DNA from: Castanea sativa
Taxonomy: Eukaryota; Streptophyta; Magnoliopsida; Fagales; Fagaceae
Length of the DNA: 64,000 bases
Direction of reading: 5' to 3'
Assembly: GCF_040712315.1 (NCBI RefSeq)
Contig: NC_134018.1
Coordinates: 744,001 to 808,000, forward strand
In this document: positions 58,041-64,000 of the stretch, piece after piece
Layout of the letters: every line of letters starts with the position of its first letter
Position numbering within the stretch: position 1 is the stretch's first letter
The notes under the pieces: generated by a model
Databases searched by the model: none
Told to the model about the DNA's origin: nothing
What the model saw: the letters and a program-made list of their open reading frames with translations, nothing else
Made by a program: the position numbers and the translations under genes

Positions 58041-59133
58041 ATAGGAATGGCAATGGGTTGGGTTTGGGGCGGGTTTCTTTATGCCCGAACCCGAACCCGC
58101 CCCGTTTATTAAATGGGTTTTTTTTTTCTAACTCCAAACCCACCCCGTCCGGCTCCACGGGTCCTGCGGGCCCTGCCACCTCAGGCCCAATTCGTGGCCC
58201 AATAAAAAAAATAAAATTTTGTCTGAATCTTTAAGCCATGTAGAACAGAAACCATCACAAGAACAATGCAAAACAAAGTAAAAAGCACACAAATTTTGCT
58301 CAATACTACAGATCAGAGTCTAAGACCATAAATACAGATTAGATCTTTCATAAAAAAAAAAAAAATACAGATCAAATCAGAGACTAAGCCTACCTCTATT
58401 TCAACCCCTCCAAAACTCCAAAAACAAAACCATGAAAAACCCCCCAACATATCAAAGTGCAAGACCTTAAATACAGATTAGATCTTTCATAAAAATAAAA
58501 ATAAAAATACAGATCAGATCAGTCTAAGCCTACCACTATTTCAACTCCTCCAAAACTTTAAAAATAGAACCACGAAAAACCAATAAAAATCCCTCATTTT
58601 TCCAATCAAGGCGAGGTGAGAGAGGAGGGAGTGGCGTCTGCGGCGAGGTGGAAGAGTGAGTGGCGTTCCAGAGATAGATGATTAAGCGGCATGGTAAGGG
58701 AGGAGCTAGCGATCTCTACGGCAAGGTGAGGGATGAGTGAGCGGCTCGGTGAGGGAGGCAAGGACCAACGAGACTAGTGAGGTGGAGGAGAGACCGACGG
58801 CAGCAAGTGAGAGGGAGAGTGAGGGAGAGGGAGGGGTGGCTGAGAGTGATGGAGAGAGAGGCGGCTGAGGGTGAGAAATTAGGGTTAGGAATATGTTTTT
58901 AGAAGTGTAAAGTAGTATTTATACCTAGGTTTTTATTTTTTTCTAATAATATTATATATACGGGTTGGGTTCAGGCTGGGTATGCATAATACCCGGACTC
59001 GACTGAGACCTGTTTCAGGTTTTTTATTTTAGACCCATGCTTGACCCTATTTGTAATCGGGCCGGGTAAAACCCGACCCATTAGGGTTGGGTCGGGCTGG
59101 GTATCCGCGAGTCAGGCTTGGATTGCCATCCTT
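58041..59133. mobile_element. hAT-like element, 1.1 kb, GC-rich ends
   Basis: Ends GGAATGGCAATGGG and, inverted, AGGATGGCAATCC. The flanks TTTGGCAG (58033-58040) and ATTGGCAG (59134-59141) are an 8-bp duplication with one mismatch, the hAT length. Both arms are rich in GGGT/ACCC words and can pair with each other. The middle holds a roughly 140-bp internal duplication (58322-58440 and 58462-58585) and a GAGG/GTGAGTG-rich stretch. No transposase ORF. Confidence 0.75.
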
Positions 59134-59141
59134 ATTGGCAG

Positions 59142-59674
59142 GTTGAAGGGAAGCGACATTCTAATCCAGACTTCTGATTGACATGAGCATCGCTTAAATT
59201 TATGCAAATTCCTTTGTTAAGGCCCCGAAAACCTTGTTTTTCCTATTTATTTAAATATTAGTTTTTCCTTAATAAATTTTAGTTTAAAAGTTAGAATAAG
59301 GTCCCATCTGTTTTGGAACGTCTCTTAGAGATAGTGTTTTCAATTTCCACAATTATCTCAATTTTGCTATTTTTGCCAAAAATCACTATTTTGCCACCTA
59401 ATTACGTGATTAAGGGTTATGGGCATTGCCCTAACCGCCATAGAGTTTCCTTTACTATTTAAACATATTGTAGCCTTCAGGGCAATTTAGTTTTTGAGAC
59501 TTATAAAAATGTAGACTTTGTTTATATCTCTCTGGTGGATTCCAGGACCTTATCACCTTTTGTATTCAAGAGTCCCTTCGTGGATTCGAGGTTTTCATTC
59601 AGAAGCTAACGTGTTTAGTTTCTTTTTCCATCTAGAAAGCAACGTGTTTGTTTTCTTGTAGCTTCCGCGACATC
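59142..59674. other. spacer, no gene
   Basis: AT-rich sequence with no recognised coding or repeat structure. Confidence 0.4.
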
Positions 59675-59843
59675 AGTAATGCTACTACATTCACAACATT
59701 TTCATAATAATTTCACAATAAATCCAATGTAGTAAGTTTTTACTAATTCTAATTTGGACCTAATACTGATATTATTTTTTACCCCCCAATAATAACTTTT
59801 TGCATAAGATTTATTGTAAAAATTATATGAACGTAGCATTACT
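59675..59843. mobile_element. 169-bp MITE, AGTAATGCTAC ends
   Basis: Begins AGTAATGCTACTACATTCAC and ends with the inverted complement GAACGTAGCATTACT. The interior CTAATACTGATATTATTTTT is a frequent plant MITE body. A related, more diverged element lies at 62245-62420. Target duplication not resolved. Confidence 0.7.
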
Positions 59844-60727
59844 CCAAAATTAATTCTGCCCCAAAACATAATCCTTAATCCATTTTTTTATTTAAAAAAA
59901 GCTTAAATAACAACAATCAATATTAGCCCAAATAATAACAAACATAAACCAAACAAATATAAGACAAGACCAAACACAACAAGTGAACAAAATATTCAAC
60001 AAAAAGCCTATTAAGAAACCAATAGATAATTTTTTTAGCTTGATGAACCTATTCAATAAAAATAATCTCTAATTTTATTTTATTTTTTAAAATAATACCA
60101 AGAAAAATATTGTGGTTGTGAGTTCTTCTTGATAGTGACAACGATTATACTCTTTTTGGTTTGTAATCGCAACAATTTTACTTTTCTTAGAGACTCGACT
60201 CGTAGTTGTAACAAATATTTAAGTTATCGCTTTATTAAATTTTGTATAATTTAAATATTTTTTTTAGTGACCACTCTAAACAAATTTCCAAGAACCCTAT
60301 ATGTGTGTGTGTACGTGGCTTATCACGTATAAGCCGTTCCTTTCATATACAGGCTACAACATCACTTGCATCCAAATTTTATCTGCATTTGTGTTAAGAA
60401 TATGTTGCACACATTTGACAAAACCCTCCTAAACTTTTGGGCCGTATCATAAAGTATTGACTAAAAACATTTTTTTTGAGACTTTGTAATTAAAAATCTA
60501 ATGTATATTCGTGTCATTGTTTCAAATGGAGTACATGATTTATGAAGGTAAAGATCAGTATGTTTTATTTGATGTAACATTGTCCTCTTTTTTTATGTTT
60601 AGAAATCTATTCAGTTTTGGCAACCTTGCAAATGAAAATATCCACATTTTGGCAAATAAAAACAAATACAAAATCATCAAAGGAACGATAACACGTGAAT
60701 TCAATTTTATAAAGATTTTCCGTAAAA
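59844..60727. other. spacer with a dispersed repeat
   Basis: No gene. 60360-60475 (TTTTATCTGCATTTGTGT...CTAAAAAC) matches 55045-55140. The ORF at 60511-60732 looks like no known protein. Confidence 0.45.
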
Positions 60728-60732
60728 TTTAA

Positions 60733-62169
60733 CGATGTGCATTGATAATAGCTTAATTTTGCATATTTATATCATTGTTAGAAAGCATTATCATACTTAT
60801 TTTGAGTTAATTCATGCATTTTATACTTAGTTTTGGAATAATGTTAAATAATCAATTTTGTGCTTAATTAAATCTTATTGCGTGAATTTGTCTTTTGTAG
60901 GAAAATAGAATTAAATAAGTGGATTTGTGCAAAAAAGAAAGCTAATGGACTTTACTTTTACAAGAGCCGTGGTGAAGTTATAGAAGGCTAACCCAATTAA
61001 ATTTAAGTCCAATTGGAGTAGGGAATCAAAGGAAATTTGCACCAAATCCAAGTCCAATTCGGATTAGGATTCCAGCCTGCACATCAGTTAGTATTTTTGG
61101 CATAACGTTTGGCTCAAATGTCCAATCGAGATGATTCAAGTTGAGCTAGAAATTTAACTTAAAGGTCTACAACTTTGTAGTTTACCGAAAGTCCAAATTC
61201 TGAATTTAAATGGGCCAAAATTGTCGGTAAAGTGAAGCCTAAAAATCTGGGATTTTCTCCAAACGAAAATTCAACTTGTAATAGGATTCCTTGACTTATT
61301 TAAAGGCTTTTTAGGGCAAAATTCAGAGAGGCTAGTGCTAGGGCTGGGGACTGAACATAGAGAGTGTGGCTACTTCTTTGGTTTTTCTTCCATGACAATT
61401 AATTTTATTTTATTTATCTAGTTTATTTGTGTTTTCTTTCAATTAACATGAGTAGCTAAATTTATAATTAGGTTTGAGGATGAAACCTTGTTAAGAATTA
61501 TTAGTAACATTTATGTGATTTAATTTTTCCCACAATAGTTGTTCTTTAATGATTTAAATTATTCTTGCTTCATATCAATTGACTAATATGAGATTCTAGA
61601 TATGAGTTCAATTTTGTTTTTCTCATGATTTAAGATTTGTCTTAATTAATTGAATGCTTGGTTTATTATTTCTCGAATTTAAAATTGGATATCTCTTGTG
61701 ATTTGTTTAGTTACGAATACAATAGATGATTTGATTTTATACTTAAGAAGCGAAGAAGAACATGTTTTAGATTTTTAAACATAAGTTTTAATGATAATAT
61801 TTTCCATGATAGCAAGATTGATTTCTAGATAATCATGTAGTGGTTGGAAAAAATTAATGATCATAAATATATGCTGATATGACTTACAAGGTAGATTCCG
61901 AAACCTTAATTCATTTCCCTTGATTGTTTACATCTTTTTATTGCTTTATATTTTTTGCTTAGTTTAACTATTTGCTTAATTTTATTATATGCTTAGTTTA
62001 TTTAATCTCAGAAAAACCAAATTTTATTAAACTAGATTAGGATTAATTTGGTTAAGGTTTAATTAATTTTCCTACATTCATTCAAGTCCCTGTGGGTTCG
62101 ACCTCGTTCTTGTCAAACTATACTTTGATGCGATTCATACACTTGCGAGTATTTTAAAATTTCACAACA
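60733..62169 (+). mobile_element. solo-LTR-like element, copy 3 of 3
   Basis: A 1,437-bp element, the reverse complement of copies 1 and 2, flanked by a perfect 5-bp duplication TTTAA (60728-60732 and 62170-62174). Left end CGATGTGCATTGATAATAGC (ancestral TG changed to CG), right end AAATTTCACAACA. TATTTAAAGGC near 61298 followed by a leader-like segment suggests the LTR promoter, supporting plus orientation. Near the right end is TCGACCTCGTTCTTGTC. No internal domain. Confidence 0.78.
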
Positions 62170-62244
62170 TTTAATATTTATCTAGTTCCGTTCTCTTTTG
62201 TGACTTTATGTTTTAATAAAGTGCTATTATGCAACAAATACATG

Positions 62245-62420
62245 GAAATGTTATGTTCACAGCACTTTCACAATAATTCCTTATTACAATATAATAAATT
62301 GTTCTAAAAAAAATTCATTAGAGTTATTTAAATTACTTGATGATATTTTAGTAATTTAATAGCTGATGTGAATTGTGCTAGACCGGCAGTTTGTAAAAAT
62401 AATTTGTGACTAGCATTATT
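62245..62420. mobile_element. MITE related to 59675-59843
   Basis: AAATGTTATGTTCACAGCAC at the left and TTTGTGACTAGCATTATT at the right form imperfect inverted ends like those of the 169-bp MITE (ATGCTA(C/G)...TTCACA). It sits between LTR copy 3 and the gag-protease remnant. Confidence 0.5.
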
Positions 62421-62429
62421 CTTTATTTT

Positions 62430-63658
62430 TCACCTATTCCTTTCAATAAGTTTAGAATTACAAAAAAATTCACAATTTCTGAGGTGGCACTGATACCCTT
62501 GTATAGTGATAGTGACTCCTTGATAGCTACCTAAAGTCTTGAGGATTGTGCCATCAACTACTTTAACCTGTAATACCCGAGAGGTATTAAGTTGCAGCTG
62601 CAATCTTGGTAGCACAGAAGCATCCAAGAAATTGTGGGTACTCCCAGAATCAATAAGAGACGCCACTTCTTGTTTCTTAATTCTTCTCCTTACCCCCATG
62701 GTATTAGAAGTAGGACACCCTACTAATGTATATAGAATAGTTTTAGCAGGGTCGATGCCATCCTTGTCTACCCCACTCCTTTGAAATGCACTTTGAGGCT
62801 CTAACAACACCTTATCATCAGAAATCTCAACCAACTGCACACCTGAAGCTCTAGGTTCTACTTCCATGGATATTTCCTCCAACAAAAACAATTTAGCTCC
62901 CTTGCATTTGTGCCCCATCAACCACTTCTCATCACAATTATAACACAACCCTTGTTTCTTCCTTTCCTCTATTTGTGCACCAGTCAACCTTTGTAATGGG
63001 ACCTTAGTTCTTGGCTCTACCTTGGCTTCCAATTCAGGGGCACCCAAAATTGAAGCCTTCCCATTATCAGTTACACTTCTAAATCCTTTCCTACTAATGT
63101 TAACATATTCTTCTTGAATCCTTGTTAACCCAAAAGCTTCATTAAGGGTGTTTTAGGAACTAACATTCTAACAGGCAATCTTATCTCATCCTTTAACCCA
63201 CTTAAAAAACAACTTAATTTGTGAGACTCAAATAACCCCATGATTTTATTAGACAGAATTTCGAAATTACCTTTGTAAGCCACCACCGAAGTCATCTGCT
63301 TGAGTCTTGTCAATGCTTCCATAGGGTCATCATAGGCAGTGGTTCCAAATCGAGTCTGCAAAGCTCGAACAAACACTTCTCAGCTTGCAAACCCTCTTGC
63401 CTGTTCAGCCTCTTGAAACTAAATCAGAGCTTCACCATCAAGATGATATGAAACCACTAACACCTTATGAAGCTCAGGAGTGTTGTGATATGAAAAAAAT
63501 TGATTGGTTTTGTATATCCAACAAGTTGGATATTCTCCTTGAAATCGTGGAAACTCAAGCTTCAAATTCTTGATTGGTCCAAGTGGTAAATGTTCATGGC
63601 CTTCATTGGAAGCGTAGTTGTAGAGAGGGAAAATTCCCGACCTATCACAAGCTGACAC
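62430..63658 (-). pseudogene. Ty3/gypsy retrotransposon gag-protease remnant
   Basis: Three minus-strand segments form a decayed gag plus protease. 63658-63419 is the gag N-terminal domain (LEFPRFQGEYPTCWIYKTNQ). 63376-63125 is the gag core (VRALQTRFGTTAYDD...MSGLKDEIR-type). 63047-62430 carries the zinc knuckle CYNCDEKWLMGHKC and the aspartic protease with active site LIDSGSTHNF. The first two segments are separated by two stop codons at conserved Trp positions (near 63417 and 63380), and a frameshift lies near 63140-63150. RT, RNase H and integrase are absent because the element is cut off just after the protease. This architecture is that of plant chromovirus-like Ty3/gypsy elements. It cannot encode a working element. 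Confidence 0.9.
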
Positions 63659-63796
63659 ATCATACTACCAAAGTCCACAAAATACAACCAATTACAAAGC
63701 GCCACGTACTGCTGCTAGGTTTTGCCATCGCTATTCAGAAACCAATAGAAATTTGCCAAGTGTCATTGAAATAAAGGCATGAAACTGCATCAGCAG

Positions 63797-63965
63797 GTGT
63801 AAGCAATGACACAAGCAGCTCCGCACATGTAAGCGATGACACAGGTAGCCTCGCACGTGTAAGCAGTGACACAAGCACTCAGCACATGTAAGCGATGACA
63901 CAGGCAGCCTCGCACGTGTAAGCAGTGACACAAGCACTCAGCACGTGTAAGCGATGACATAAGCG
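63797..63965. repeat. 30-bp minisatellite with alternating units
   Basis: Six tandem units of 29-30 bp, each starting TGTAAGC(A/G)(A/G)TGACA. Two unit types alternate (…CAGCCTCGCACG and …CACTCAGCAC), giving a higher-order repeat of about 59 bp. Several junctions create GCACGTGTAAGC, a G-box-like CACGTG. It lies upstream of the gag remnant on its sense strand, perhaps in the retrotransposon leader. Confidence 0.9.
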
Positions 63966-64000
63966 GACCAATCAAACTCCGCCACGTGTCGCTCACCTAC

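Noticed and set aside
58034..58234. Small ORF with a Pro/Gly-rich translation
   Set aside because: It falls in the GC-rich left arm of the hAT-like element, and its composition follows from the GGGTT/ACCCG words.
60733..63658. Reading LTR copy 3 and the gag-protease fragment as one retrotransposon
   Set aside because: The LTR has perfect 5-bp duplications on both sides and a MITE lies between, so they are independent insertions on present evidence.
1..64000. CRISPR arrays, operons, phage or bacterial defence systems
   Set aside because: The window is plant nuclear DNA with spliced genes; the only short regular repeat array is the minisatellite at 63797-63965, which has no unique spacers.

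Overview
This is nuclear DNA from a flowering plant, most likely a woody eudicot. It is AT-rich, its genes have many short exons with GT-AG introns, and the space between and inside genes is filled with plant LINEs, SINEs, MITEs, LTRs and microsatellites. The species cannot be fixed from sequence alone. There is no CRISPR array, operon or bacterial gene. I could support five host protein genes, two gene-derived remnants and many mobile elements.

Layout. 1-3.6 kb is non-coding and holds one 1.5-kb solo-LTR-like element (1474-2971). 3.7-25.9 kb (+) is a single gene of 35 coding exons for the proteasome activator PA200/PSME4. Its 1,814-codon reading frame closes exactly when all the splice junctions listed here are used, and its introns carry LINE, SINE and MITE insertions. 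26.1-27.5 kb (-) is an R2R3-MYB of the MYB80 (tapetum/pollen) type, tail to tail with PA200 with only 212 bp between stop codons. 28.3-29.8 kb is a second LTR copy. 30.4-34.5 kb (-) is a seven-exon amino acid permease of the AAP7 clade. 37.1-42.9 kb is a tandem duplication of about 2.7 kb. The right-hand copy includes the 3' part of a small two-exon GRF-zinc-finger membrane protein gene (42.7-43.4 kb, -), and the left-hand copy keeps only a remnant of its last exon. 43.7-45.7 kb is a duplicate of the 5' end of the permease locus (promoter plus exon 1 only). 49.6-51.3 kb (-) is a second R2R3-MYB, preceded by a striking pair of palindromes. 52-60 kb is gene-free and rich in MITEs, including a 599-bp MULE-like and a 1.1-kb hAT-like element with recognisable target-site duplications. 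60.7-62.2 kb is a third LTR copy in the opposite orientation. 62.4-63.7 kb (-) is a decayed Ty3/gypsy gag-protease fragment, with a 30-bp minisatellite upstream of it at the window edge.

The host genes do not form one pathway: protein turnover (PA200), anther transcription (MYB80), amino acid transport (AAP7-like), a small membrane zinc-finger protein and a MYB regulator. The main interest is structural: a duplicated splice donor inside PA200, a GC-AG intron, three LTR copies with perfect 5-bp target duplications, promoter-plus-exon-1 duplication of the permease, and the palindrome pair upstream of the second MYB. I did not find a convincing undescribed biological system.
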